Assembly (NCBI RefSeq): GCF_035046485.1
Contig: NC_085138.1
Location: 336,185,312-336,249,311, forward strand
Source of the DNA: Aedes albopictus
Lineage: Eukaryota > Arthropoda > Insecta > Diptera > Culicidae
Reading direction: 5' to 3'
DNA length: 64,000 nt
The notes below the pieces were generated by a model, which was given only the letters and a program-made list of their open reading frames with translations, made no database searches and was not told where the DNA came from. The translations under genes and the position numbers were made by a program. Shown piece by piece: positions 21,721 to 34,369 of this stretch. Position 1 is the stretch's first letter. Each line of letters begins with the position of its first letter.

Positions 21721-23352
21721 TCATCTTCTCTCCTTCATTTTTACTCTTACAGAAACAAGGCCACGACACGTTATAATCCCATACAAAATCAAAGAAGTGC
21801 AGTTCCCTATAATTCAACTTTATTGAGGAAGATTTGAGGCCAACTTTGATTTTAACAGGTTTCAAAAAGTCCCATGACGAAGAGAAGAAAAACCCCATGA
21901 CGTAAGTTCCCCTATTTATTGGCGATCTATTAATGTGGATCACGGATGTACATTACCCCAATTTCAAATTGGTGATTTTTATACAAATTTTCACATATCC
22001 ATGGTATCGATACGATTTTTTCAAACTTTCATCGTTTTCAATTATAAATAGCCTCATTGAAAGCTCCGCCCAGTATAAAATCCGACGAGGAGTAATTCAT
22101 CAAATTGCTCCCATATAAACATTATATTGATTTTGAATAGGTTCTCGGTCATCAAAATTCATTAAAACTTGTATTTCGGCCCAGTTTAGCGTGCAGATTT
22201 AGAATATGGAGTTATCTCAACCAGTCTTGTTATAGATCACAGTCATTTGAATTTTTTCGTCGATAATCGGCCTCCTTTGTCTCCGACATTCGCCACACAA
22301 GCAATCAAACTACTGTACGAAACAAAAATGTCAAACGAATGCACTTCACCACGATAGCGTCTTCGGGAGACGGTTCGGCTTTTATTATTCCTGTCTTCTT
22401 CCATAATCAGAGCTGTGTTTACCAAATATGTGACGTATTCAATGCAACATGCAAGAATAAACTTATACAATCATTCATAATCGGAATTGGCTGTAAATCT
22501 ATGCGAAAAGCTAGAATTAGACGAATGTCATCGTGTCAGACGATATTGATTTGACGCTTTCTTATTGTCGGGCCGCCACCAAACCGGACTTCGCACAATC
22601 AAGTCGCGACGCGACCCAACTCGCGACGTTTTTGAATCATGTTAAAAGTAGTGCGCATCCTTCCCGTTGTTGTCAGCAACACAGCGCACTAGATGCGAAA
22701 CAGATGTGACACTTGTGGTCCAAGTAAATGGCAATTTTTGATTGAATGTCTGTCCTGATTCCAACCGGATAGACAATATGTTTATTGAACTTCGTTTTAC
22801 CGCTCGTGTTTTGTGTAAGAGGTAACGGTAGCGCACGAACGTAACAAAGCAAACTGACACCCGACTGCGGCAACGAAATGAAGGTAGTGAAAAGTGTCGA
22901 ATGTTTACAAGACTGATCTCAACACCGCTTAAGCCAATTAAACTTATCCTCCAACAAAAAAGCTATAGCAGTAGAAACAGACAATTTAATTCTCATTTTA
23001 TCCTGCCCTTGTAGAGCTTTGCACGCAGAGACTACTTTGCCTTAAAGATATCTTGTGGAATACAACAGGTTTTAAGAGAATTTGGAAATCAACTCTCTAA
23101 GACTATCGTTGATTGGGTCTCTTTAGTCTTATGACGGACTTTTGGCTGGATTGATGTAGTTATACAGAGCAATTAGATTTATATTTCGTTGAAGAATTCT
23201 TCAAAAGCATTATCTTCACCCAAATCAAATCATAGTCAATTTTTCGCAATTGACTAGTCGCAAGGGACCATCCATAAATGAAATAGCATTTAACGCATCA
23301 TGTATGGCTATGAGGGGGGGAGGGAGTGTCAAAAGTCAACCATAAAATTCCC
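21721..23352. other. gene-free region
   Basis: About 21760-21915 resembles the right end of the GGGTGAC MITE family (ATGACGAAGAGAAG...TTCCCCTAT). About 22560-22880 has more balanced base composition and CGCGAC words but no coding signal I can defend. The rest shows nothing recognisable. Confidence 0.35.
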
Positions 23353-23556
23353 AATCGGTCCAAGGTTTGTTTGCAATGGAAATTTCCCTGACTTCTTTAG
23401 GCGTAGAGTATCTTTATGCCTGCCCCACAATATATGCATGTAAAATGGTCATCGGCCAAGGAAGCTCTCAGTTAAAAACTGTGGAAATGCTCATAGAAAA
23501 CTAAAGCTTATAAGCAGGCTTTCCCCAAGTGAGGACGGAGGGTACGCGAGAAGGAA
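23353..23556 (+). mobile_element. Feilai-like SINE, 5'-truncated
   Basis: It matches the 3' two-thirds of the SINE at 62860-63144: GAAATTTCCCTGACTTC, GTAGAGTATCTT, TGCCTGCC, GGAAGCTCTCAGTTA, AGCAGGCTTT and GTGAGGACG. The tRNA-like head is missing. Confidence 0.75.
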
Positions 23557-23670
23557 ACCCAAAATTAATTCATTAATTAGTAACTTAAATCATCTTAAAG
23601 TTTGCATGAATCAGCAGTATAGCGGAAGTTCCCCGCTTGTTGTAAGTGCAGTTTCTCATTCAGATTCATA

Positions 23671-23889
23671 TAGGGTATCGCGCCACTTGGGCGGTGGCTT
23701 CTATATTCGTCTGTTTTTCACTATAACTCAGCCAATTTTGAACCAATTGGCTTGAAATATTGTACACGGGTAGATACTATACCTATCTCACCACATTTCA
23801 AAAGTTGTGTCGATTGGTTCAAATTTGACTGAGTTCTAGTGGAAAACAGACGAATATAGAAGCCACCGCCCAAGTGGCGCGATTCCCTA
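23671..23889. mobile_element. 219-bp TA-flanked foldback MITE, copy 1
   Basis: TAGGGTATCGCGCCACTTGG at the left is matched by its reverse complement at the right, and the pairing continues through GGTGGCTTCTATATTCGTCT for about 60 bases per arm. A second 219-bp copy is at 26794-27012. It is non-coding. Confidence 0.85.
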
Positions 23890-23930
23890 TGTAATAAATA
23901 TATAATATATAAATATATAATAAATAATAA

Positions 23931-24122
23931 TCTACACTCCCAAATTCATCCTATTCTAAAGCAAGCGATTACGGCACCCATTAATTCCGTTCTTTTTGTG
24001 TTCATTAGTGCTCACTTCTAATAAAAAATACAAAAATAAACGAAACAAACAGCGCTTCAATCTTTTGTTTTCAGTAGGATGAAAATACGAAACACATGCT
24101 TATAAAGGGAATCAATACCCTA
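23931..24122. mobile_element. GGGTATTGG MITE family, copy A (left end eroded)
   Basis: It shares AAATTCATCCTATTC, GCGATTACGGCACC, TGCTCACTTCTAA and AAACAGCGCTTCAAT with three other copies (24953-25177, 34531-34749, 42668-43127) and ends in CAATACCCTA. Its left end is lost in an AT-rich tract at 23893-23932. Confidence 0.7.
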
Positions 24123-24429
24123 GTATTGCTCTCTGTGCAAAGCCCAATCTCTCGGGCATCGCTTCCAAATCTTAAACAAAAAACTTAATTTTAAATCTGT
24201 TTTTGGTTCCCTTTAGTATAAATTAACTTCGAAAGAGAAACCTTAACCATGGTCAACATTTCAAGTTTCCTCATACTAAAAAATAAAAATCCCCACACCA
24301 TCCACCAAAAAAAATCGCACAAACCGTTAGTCTATCTAGCCATCGCAGATCACAGTTTCATCCTTGCGAAACCATTCGCTTCGTACTATCGCAGGCCATA
24401 AAAATAAAATTTTGTTTATTTGATATTGT

Positions 24430-24800
24430 AATTTGAGCTTCACCGCAACAAATCGGCGAAAGAAAGATCCATCACGCTTCGTTCGATAACCTTTCTCCGG
24501 CTTAAAAACTCGACCCGCAGATATCTACATGACACGGACGGAACCGGTTGGTTGGATGAAGGCAAACAGCAGGACCCCTGAAAGAACACCATTCATTAGG
24601 CATAGGTACACGCGCAACGCAACGCACCGAGAATAAGCACAAAGTTGGAGGCATCATGCTGCTTCCGAATCCGATCCGATGTTCCGAACGAAGTCCCATC
24701 ATTGTAATTATTGTGAGAAGATCAGCTCCGCGCAGGTCTTCGCGCTGCGCCACCCGACCCTTTCCCGTGGGTTTGCGAACAAACAAACCTCTTGAGTAAT
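24430..24800. other. GC-richer unique patch, unassigned
   Basis: This patch is not obviously repetitive and is GC-richer than its surroundings. It contains a 94-codon open frame on the minus strand (24786-24502) with no recognisable domain, signal peptide or intron. It could be part of a regulatory region, an untranslated exon or a degraded element. Confidence 0.25.
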
Positions 24801-24952
24801 CTACCTTAGTAGAGTGTTGAGATTTCTGGCAACACGCTACAAATCAACTTCTGTTCTACTCAGCTCTAAATATGATACTTTATAATTGATATCGACCAGA
24901 ATCACAAAACCGAAATACCGATGCTCTCCGTTCTGCCTCTTCCAGAGAGTGA

Positions 24953-25177
24953 TAGGGTATGAGTGCCATGCCATAAGTAATCTCATGCTCCCAAATTCAT
25001 TCTATTCCTGTAAACCAGCGATTACGGCACCGATTGATTCTGTACTTCTTGTTTTCACGCGTGCTCATTTCTAACAAAAATACGAAAATAAGAATCGAAA
25101 CAAACAGTGCTTCCAAACTTTCCTTTTCAGAGGACGAAAATGGAAGCCACATGCTTAATAAAGGAACCAATACCCTA
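24953..25177. mobile_element. GGGTATTGG MITE family, copy B
   Basis: It runs from TAGGGTATGAGTGCCATGCC to CCAATACCCTA. The ends form imperfect inverted repeats of about 45 bases including CTCCCAAATTCAT on the left and a GAAAATGGAAGC-like counterpart on the right. The TA flanks suggest a mariner-like origin. It is non-coding. Confidence 0.75.
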
Positions 25178-26793
25178 TTTATTGAAAATTCTGTAACAAA
25201 ATTTCAAGATTCTTGAACGCTGTTTGGTAAAACGCAAGTTCTAGTATAGTCTAGTCTAGTCTACACATACACAGCCATTCATTCAAAGAATCCTGGAAAA
25301 TTATAGAATCTACCAATTCCATTTTTCTCGTCAATATTAATCCTTGCAGCACAGCTCAGCACAGCATTACAGCGTAGTTATTGTTATTGAAATCCAAGAA
25401 CAGGAACATCTCGTACCAACCGTTCCGTATACGAAGCATGAATATGAAATATTACGGGGGAGTGACGTTGCTAATAAAGTTAATGTCACTCATTGGTCCT
25501 TGGAATTCTGGGATGGGACGCCTTTACTCGCTCTCTGAAACGAAAAGAAAATACTATTCTCTCCCACTATTACAGGAATACATATTTCAGAATTATCAAA
25601 AATTATCACACTAAAATTACAGTACCAGACTAAGTCACCCAAATATTACCATTCCTATAATTCTTCACACAAAACCATGTAATTTTTTCCACTTAAACTG
25701 TGTTTCGAATAAACTTGAGTACTCTTGAAATAAACTATTGATCCACATTTTTTTTCTATCTGTATTAACGAGATTTGAAACCACAATTAAATATTTGTCA
25801 TGGATTTTGAGCGCTCTTTTCGGTATAGCTTTTTCAACAAGGAAACAGTCGTCCAAAATCGTGGGAAGAAAAGGGTTGAACAAAGCATGGGATTATGAGT
25901 TCCCGGTTACAACGACGCACTTTGAACTAGAACTTTTGAAGACTAAACGACTAACATTCTTAAATCACAGACTTTGGGACGGTAGTGCATTGCATTAACC
26001 TTCAAGTATCCTCCCCCCGACCACTTATTTTCAAAATACTGGCATTTCATCAATTTTCATCCGATTTTTTCAAAGTCACCCTTAATTGATCATAAATTGG
26101 TGCTAGTTTATTATTCTCGATAATGTTTTTCATTCAATCGACCGCAGCATTTTAACCATCATGACGATTTTCATTATGGGTAAAAATAGGTAGCTAATGT
26201 ATTCGGCATGCGATCTGAATGCGATCTTCGGCAAAGTTGTAGCTGCAGGAGTAGCTGACCGTTGATCGAAGGTCAACTAACCCTGTAGGGGACTAGGGGA
26301 AGTGATACAGTCGATTGAATGAAAAAACAACGTTTGTCCATAGTTATTTCCATACAAATTTCCATAAAAGGCTTGTGCAGTATCAATTTTTTACCAAATG
26401 AGCTCAGGATAAGGCATAGGCATGGAATCTGAGGACCAAGGAGTGACATTTACCTTCTTAGCATAAAGTCACTCTATTCGAATGATTTCTGACTAATGAT
26501 TACATTACCGATCTAAGACCAAGCCCACGCATAGGCTCCATCAAGCATTTTAACGTTAAGTAGAGCCCCGAACAAAGAAACGAACCGCACCGGTCGCTGC
26601 TAAGTAGGGCTTGAAAGCGAAAAGTTTACGTACGGTTCGTAGCAGGGCTTAGAATACAGAGACACGGAAACTACGATCTCTATCCGTAGGCTCGTGCGCT
26701 CTCTCGCGTTTAGCTCTCTGGGTAGCGTAAAAGGGAGACGAAAGTACGTGAACATGGATCTGTTGCCAATCGTTTCACTTTGTTATAGGTAGA
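25178..26793. other. gene-free region
   Basis: The tail of a reverse-oriented SINE may lie at about 25757-25773 (ATCTGTATTAACGAGATTT). About 26500-26780 is non-repetitive and more GC-balanced but has no coding signal. Nothing else is recognised. Confidence 0.35.
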
Positions 26794-27012
26794 TAGGGTA
26801 TCGCGCCACTTGGGCGGTGGCTTCTATATTCGTCTGTTTTCCACTATAACTCAGTCAATTTTGAACCAATTGACTTGAAATGTTGTACACGGGTAGATAC
26901 TATACCTATCTCACCACATTCCAAAAATTGTGTCAATTGGTTAAAATTTGACAGAGTTATAGTGGAAAACAGACGAATATAGAAGCCACCGCCCAAGTGT
27001 CGCGATTCCCTA
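26794..27012. mobile_element. 219-bp TA-flanked foldback MITE, copy 2
   Basis: It is the same length and arms as 23671-23889, with only scattered differences, so both copies are fairly young. It ends in GCGATTCCCTA. Confidence 0.85.
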
Positions 27013-28627
27013 TGAAGCCTAGTTTCTAGAGAATGGTTTTCTTGTTTAGTATAGGTGGGAATGAGTAAGTTTGTATCGAATATTTAAAATTGATATTTGT
27101 AATTGTTTTGAAATTTTCAACCAAATAATATCATAGATCGTTACATGAATAACACAACAAAGTGTCAGAAATACAATTGTGATAGAGTAACAGTACAAAC
27201 GCAGAAAAATAATAGATTGGGATTGACAAGTTTTGCTTTAGTATGTTATGAATAAAGTTTTCCTTTCTTCGCCGATTTTAGGATCAAGCATATCGAAAAT
27301 GTATTGATTCTCTTTTAAAAGTAGTTACGATTGTTCATAATCGCACCTTCAGTTTTTGATCCCGCCGATCGTTTTGAAACAAATATTTGAAGAAATGCAT
27401 AGTGATTCAGTGAGTTTAGCTATTTTAACACGTGCAAAAACCCCTCAATTTCTGCACAGCAAGTAAAGTTTGATTCCAGACATTCAGAAAAATTTCCAAA
27501 TAAATAACTCGCGAAGTTCGTTCCGACAAGTGTCAAAATTATCGTCATCCGTCGTGGATTTAGGTGGGAAGATGTGCATATTTCAAACCCGAAAAAATAC
27601 CATTTGACGATAATAAGTGACCACAAGGTTTTTTTTTTCTTCACTTTCCGGGCTGAGATCCCCCGCTTCGAAAGAGCTGTGCCTCGCGTTTCGTTTTGTC
27701 GTGTTATATTGCGAAAAAAGGCAAAGGAGTTTTGGTTTGATTGCTGTTTTCGAAAATGGTAGTCGTCAGTGGGTGGTTTAAACAACCAAGCTACTTAAGT
27801 CACCTGTGGGTCTACTTAAATTAAATATCCGAGACATTAGGATGAAAATGTGCGACAGGGGTAACTTCACCCTCGTAGAAACAATAAGGCAAAACAGAAA
27901 AAAAATCTGCGAAGACCCCATGTGAATAACACCGATCGTCCATAATAGAAGGACCGACATTAGATCTATAAAAACAACCCAACATCTTTCTAACATTACA
28001 CATTTAATCATAGCTATATCATACACATTTTCATAAATTTCAAACATATATATCAACATGTAATCTGGATCGTTTGGTACAATATGTCCACGCATCCTTC
28101 CTCCCCTGTAAATTCGAGAAGTATCTTGCTGAAAAAATATATTTTGTACTCCAAGTATTTCATTCTTTGTAAATACAACGCAGTAGACCTGGCCGCTTTG
28201 ATGCATGTGTCATATCTCTGATATGCTGCAAGCATCAATATTTACAAGAAAAGTAACACGATAGCTTTTCAGGGTGATTCCTCGTACTGGCTGCGTCTAT
28301 ATGAGAGTAGATAAGAGTAGTTACACTTTTTCAAAGATGCTTTGACATGTCACTCAATTCAGAAATCACAGAAACACTACTGATATTTTTTTTTTTTGTA
28401 AAAAAACCTTAATCATGCAGTTTTATCAATCAAAATACTTAGGTGGTGTGATGTTATGTGATTTAAAGCCTCCACAAGTGCAGGACTGCCATATTGTACG
28501 GTTCTCCGTAATAGAAAAAGCAAGGTGTTGGATGTTAAAATACAACAGTTGTTGGATAAAGTGCCAAAAAGGAGAGCGGGCTCATTATGTACTTTGACAA
28601 ATACGCAGTCTACTTCAAGCGCATATA
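27013..28627. other. gene-free AT-rich region
   Basis: Several open frames of 60-140 codons exist on both strands, but none shows a domain, a signal peptide or coding-type composition. I see no repeat or gene I can name. Confidence 0.3.
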
Positions 28628-31600
28628 GGGTAAAAGGGTATAATACGCCCCACCGGGGCAAAACACCCCCCTTCATTTTCTAGCGATTTAAGCGCTTTTT
28701 GCATGCGGGATCGATTGGAAATCTTAAATATTGATGATTAATTGCCATCAAGCTGATCCGTTAGTTGATTGGTATAGAAAAGCAATAACAGACACATTCT
28801 ACGGGCCCCGTATCATCAATACTCAATTTTCAAAGTTTAAATTTGGCATATTTCACATTTTTATAATACTCTACACTACTCTTGTCGTCCAAAAATGTAT
28901 TCTACATGATATTAATGTGACAAAACATATTTATTGAACGACGGTTAAGATTAACAATAAAATCGTGATTCTAAGGCATTAAGACACACTATTCATCAAA
29001 GCTGCCGTATTTTAAACACCAACGCACTGATTTTTCAAAAATCTCCCATGATTAACAGATAAATGTATGTAGATTGTTCAGCATACAAAGAATTTTAATT
29101 GTAATACTTTACAACTATGAGGTATGGTTGGTCAAAGTATGGGTTTTTAAAGCGTTGTAACGTCACGGAAAATCAACCTTTATGAAATTTATTCAAATCC
29201 GGAACAAGTTTCAAATTTGAAATTTTGTATGGTCTTTGTACTCCAGAATATCTTTCAAATGAGATTAAAACAAAGGAAATCGGTTCACTGACGCCTTAGT
29301 TTCACCTGGATGAAGTTTGCGTTGTAACGTCACGAAAAAAGTTCTGTGGAAAAAAACAAATTTCTCTGGCTTGGACGACTCCTGCAGTGGACAAAGGTAG
29401 TTCCAAACCAATTTCTTTCTCGTTGTGTATGAGCCCTTTTTCAAGGTATCATTAATAAATTTCGTACCACTAAGTCCCTTTCATAAACTACGAAGACTCT
29501 TGAGACCCGAGGGATTTGATGTTTGGCCAACATCTACGCTCTATATAAATTCCAAAAATGGTTTAAATTGTAATTGTACTGCGATCTTGTAAAAATGACA
29601 CTCAAACGGATCATTTATATGATATCAGAGCCAAACAGACGAAACACTGACAAAATTACCATCTCGTATATCTCAGGGTATTGATAACTTCGAGAGTTGG
29701 TGTTTTCAGCAAAGTTGTTAGGTTGGTCAAAGACTTACAGTTGATGAATAGTATGGTTTAAAGTTCCACAAAAAAGTGCGCTAGACAACTTACAAATTTC
29801 AAATTTCATGCATCTCAGGCCCCCATTACTTGGAAAGATGGTTTCTTCAGCAAAATTTAGTGAGTCAAGGACTTGCAGTGGATTTACCATTTGATGCGAG
29901 ATTTCGCCACTAGAAGACGCTAGTTTCCATTTTGCAAAAGCTGGCAAACTATTAGAATTTCTCAAAAAGTGTTTTACAAGCTGGAATTTTTTTCACTTTG
30001 TACATATTGTATTCGAATCAAACGGTAATTAAAGACCAACATATTTTTCATAAATGTTCAAAAATTGATTTGATTTGTTTCACTTGGTCCCAAGATACAA
30101 AAGTCAATAAAACGACAGTCAAAAAGATGTATTCTGCTTGAAGTACTGCATCTTCGTGTAGAGCTAGCCAATGAAGTCTAAATTTGTTGCATTTACAGAT
30201 AACAAGATCAGGAACTATCAGTCAAAATTTGAAAATTTTAAGAGTTACGGCTAGTTGATTGTTTCAAGATAAATAATAAAATTGGTATGCTTTTGTAAAT
30301 GTAAATGTAATATTAAACTGAAAGTTCTTGATCTACCAAACAACTCTACCGAAGCAACAATATTTCTAATTATTCAGGATCCTGAGATAAACGAAACTAA
30401 AAATGTGTATACCTTCTACCGCCTCCTAGTGGAAGGATTTGAAATCATACGGCCCATCAATTTAAAGTTCTTGACCAGCCAAACAACTTTGTCGAGGACA
30501 CCAACTGTCTAAATAATAAGGTTACGTCTGTCTTTGATATCACAAGAATCACCGACTCATATATCTCAGGACCCTGATTACTTAGAGAGTTATTTTTAAG
30601 TATCTTCAGTTTAAAAGTCGTTTGGTTTAAGGTTATACTTGCCTAGTGGTAGTTGAAATTTTGGAAAACCATGCACATTATATTTATTTATAAAAGAAAA
30701 GTTGAAACTTTTTAAAAAGTGCCCAAAAATTTACAAATTTTGACTGCTAGTTTCTCAATTAGTCAAAACTTATAGGAAACTTTTTGAGAAATGATTTGCA
30801 AACTATTACAAACTTTTATTTAGCATCAACCAGTGGCGAAATCTCACGTCATATGGTAAATTAGCTGTAAGTCTTTGATTTATCAAACAACTTTTCCGAA
30901 GACACCAACTCTCTAAGTAAGGTACACCGGGGCAAGTTGAAATAGGTGGGGCAAAATGAAACGCGAAGTTTTGAAATAGTTTTCAATACATTTTAGAAAC
31001 TTTTTTTTCGCCATAAGATTGTTTGAATCAAAAACTATGTGTTATGGCATTCAAGCTGTTCATCATCATTGGATAACATCATGTTAACCAGCTGTTTCAT
31101 CTTGCCCCGGTGTACCTTAATTAAGATTTTTTATCACTGTTAGGTCTATTTGTCTCTGAGATCACAGAAGTTGTTCTTAGGGTCCTAAGTGGTATGCAGA
31201 TCCTCTGTGTAGGATTCTTAATAAAACAATAAATGCACACACGACACAAATAATTTTCATTATTGATTATTGTATTTTTCATTTTTTTTTACACTTCCCG
31301 AACAATTCAAGTAGGTACGTCTTTCTTTCACTAAATCCATTTCAAACTTCCAAAAAAGCAACACTCTGGTATGCTTTTGATTCAATAAATTCTCTCAAAC
31401 AAATTATAGCATTTTCACTTGAATAGACGACATTGCATAGATTATTGAAAAAATGTTTATCTCGTCGGCGTGATGAGTTATATGCTGAAAAATCTAAATA
31501 TCTGGCGGTGTGAAGTAATGGATCTCAGTGCGCTAGTCTTTGGGACAAAACTAGAAGAATATGGGTGGTACTAAACCGAAGATGGGTGCCGGTGTCATTA

Positions 31601-32656
31601 ACCTTCATGTAGGAATATTCATACTACTGATAGCAATAACTTGGCCCTCCGAGCCATTTATCACAAACCGGATTTTCAATAGAATAAAGTTCTCCGTGAA
31701 GCAGTGAAGATAATGCAATAATATAATTACAAATTCGGGCAAATTTGGCTGATTATTCTGGTTCTAACATGATGGGCATTTTCGTGACGTTACAACGCGA
31801 GCAGAACCCTGTTTGAAGCTGAACGGGCGTTGTAACGTCACGAAATGTAAAAGTCGATTATCCAAAAACAAATCCAAAATTTATATGTTTTATTTCATTG
31901 AATTGAAGAACCAACCAATAAATTTCAATGGTAGAAAAAAAAATAGAATATCATAAAAATCCGAGCAGATTTTTTAAGATGTTGGTTTCGCGGTAGAGAG
32001 GGTCGGATTCTAGCGTGTTGTAACGTCACGCTACAAATACGCATTTTAAACACGTTTTTCTAATGCAAACTAAATGTTCCATAGGTCAAAAATATCAGAA
32101 ATTTTACAATAAATCCGAATATGAAAAAATATTTTGAGGTTTACAATCGTTTTCATGAGTTATAGTGAAAAATCTGTCTACGAATGCGTCAAAACGTTGT
32201 AACGTCACGGTAGAATGTGTCAACAATATCAAAAAGTCTGAAATCGAGGCTTTTGGCGTAATATGTTACCTCTTGCAAGCTCGCTTTATTGTAAACGAAG
32301 CCAGTTCTGTTCGCTTATGTTATTTTGCAACTTTTATGCAGTTAAACACTTGTTAAAAGCCCCTCCTAGGATAAGCATGTGGTAGAATTATCCCCTGGTA
32401 CAGTTTTATCACGGGGCTGGACGTTTTTCTTTTGATGGGGCGTATTGCCCCGTTTGTTTTGATAAGGTAAATTTTGGAACGTTTCCGGAATACGTTTCAA
32501 AGCTTCCATAGCCGCCCCTCCAGAGGTAAAGTTCTCATGCAACACTTCACTGACTTTAGAAACAACGATTTGCAGTGGACAATAGATGCAATAAGGCGCC
32601 AATTTCAGATATATTGCCATTTCTGCTTAGGGGGGGCATAGTATACCTGTTTACCC
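28628..32656. mobile_element. 4.0-kb element with GGGTAAA inverted repeats, no transposase
   Basis: The left end, GGGTAAAAGGGTATAATACG, pairs with the reverse complement of the right end, which reads GGGTAAACAGGTATACTATG, both running into GCCCC. TA lies on each side (28626-28627 and 32657-32658). The interior holds six copies of GTTGTAACGTCACG and a nested 198-bp MITE. No transposase motif was recognised, so it is a large non-autonomous or decayed element. The outer ends could also belong to two neighbouring partial copies. Confidence 0.5.
30920..31117. mobile_element. 198-bp TA-flanked MITE (AGGTACACCGGGGCAAG ends)
   Basis: AGGTACACCGGGGCAAGTTG at the left is matched by CATCTTGCCCCGGTGTACCT at the right. 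TA flanks it at 30918-30919 and 31118-31119. It is nested in the 4-kb element at 28628-32656. Confidence 0.85.
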
Positions 32657-33457
32657 TAATCTGCTTCCAACAAAATATTCATATACCAGCATCCAAAAGA
32701 TTGCAATATCTATTAAGATTTCCGATCGGTGGTTTGTAACCAAAAGGTTGCGATTGAGTTTAGAATTAGCTGATGTTAAAATACACGTTAATGAAAAAAG
32801 GTTGCATCAAACTTATCGCAGACTTTTGGAAGACAGCTTCTACTATGACCAGGATTCAAGAATGTTGACCTACGCGAAGTTGTAAAGGAGACAACTACGT
32901 TATAAATGTATTTTACACACATATCTAGAATATTATAAGGAAAATGCAAGGGATGTAATTATTCAATAAAACTAATTATTAAAAAAGATGCTCAAAATCT
33001 TAAATTCAGATAAATTTCTTGTGATAATGGCAACATGGATATCGAAAAGATGGACATTATTTTAGATAAAATTCCAATGAGATAAAAAAATGCTTGAATT
33101 CCAGGATGAAATATAATTACACATGCTTGAGAAAATATCTTTAAACGCACCAAAACTGGTATAAATCTCCAAGGAAATTATTTATTTGAGTTCAATTTTT
33201 TCTAACAGTTTTCAATCTTATCCAATCTTATGGTACGGCTAGAATAGAGACCACTGGTGCTCAAAGGCGACCGTTCATTATTTTACTCACATGGAAACGA
33301 ACGACCGGTGCGAAAATGGGTGGATAACGAAATTAAAAATCGTTAACGACGTGCTGTTGCGTGTGTAGTATGAAGCCCATGAGTGGGCTTAGTCTAAGTA
33401 TGGCTAGATAATAGCGTGGGTCATAGAGGTCGTTTTTGCAGATCAAGATTTTTTTAA
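32657..33457. other. gene-free AT-rich spacer
   Basis: I see no gene or repeat I can identify in this stretch. Confidence 0.3.
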
Positions 33458-33550
33458 CCCTTATGTGGCCGGCAGGGTACCCGGGTACCCAGCACCCATT
33501 TAAAATACACGGTGTAGAAAAAGGCAAAAAGTTTGCCGGCCACATAACGG
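33458..33550. mobile_element. 93-bp TTAA-flanked MITE
   Basis: TTAA at 33454-33457 and 33551-33554 brackets inverted repeats: CCCTTATGTGGCCGGCA on the left and TGCCGGCCACATAACGG on the right. The left arm is followed by GGGTACCCGGGTACCC, a perfect palindrome. Size, TTAA targets and CCC ends fit a piggyBac-like MITE. Confidence 0.85.
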
Positions 33551-33705
33551 TTAATTCCATTTCGGGTTCTAAGTGACTGTACTGAGCGCGATCAGTTATC
33601 AGTTATCGCGATTGAAAATTGTATGGGATTTTATGGGGAAAAACTTACTTTTTTGCATTTTCCTTATAAAAGAATGAAATTATTCTGAAAGTATGTAACC
33701 GATTA

Positions 33706-34369
33706 CACAGTGCAACATTTTTTTGTCTCAAGAGCAAACTTATGTGTCTCTGACAGATTTTGGGCCGCTAAATCCGAATCTGGGCTCAGATTTGCTCCAA
33801 CACGTCACAACTTGAAGCTATACCTCAATTTATAGGGCAAAATAAGTGATTTTGGGCTTTTTTGACCGCAAGCCATTAAGCATGGAAATATTTTTTTTAA
33901 GCAATCAAAAGATCAATTGGTCAATAAACATCCAAAATTAACGACTCATGCAAAATATTTCGTTTTACTTAATCAAATTAGATAGATTTAAGCATTTTAT
34001 GTTAGTATGAAAACTCGCATGCAACTTTTGAAGGGTGACTTGTATGGGAAATATCGTACCTAACATAAATCGCTTAAAAGTATCAAATTCGATTTGGTAA
34101 AACAAAATATTTTGCATGAGTCGTTAATTTGGATGTATATTGACCAATTAACCTTTTGATTGCTTAAAAAAAATATTTCCATGCTTAATGGCTTGCGGTC
34201 AATAAATCTCAAAATCGCATATTTTGCCCTATAAATTGAGGTATAGCTCAAAATTGTGACGTGTTAGAGCAAATCTGAGCCCGGATTCGGATTCAGTGCC
34301 CCAAAATCTGTCAGAGACACATAAGTTTGCTCTTGAGACAGACCAAAAGTTAATTTTTGTTACGCTGTG
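33706..34369. mobile_element. 664-bp TA-flanked foldback MITE with ~300-base arms
   Basis: CACAGTGCAACA at the left and TGTTACGCTGTG at the right are its ends, with TA outside (33704-33705 and 34370-34371). The arms continue inward as inverted copies almost to the centre at about 34040; shared blocks include GTCTCAAGAGCAAACTTATG, ATACCTCAATTTATAGGGCA and GCCATTAAGCATGGAAATAT. The left half of a second copy starts at 63666. Confidence 0.85.

Noticed and set aside
24502..24786. 94-codon minus-strand frame
   Set aside because: There is no homology I recognise, no signal peptide and no introns; the composition alone is not enough.
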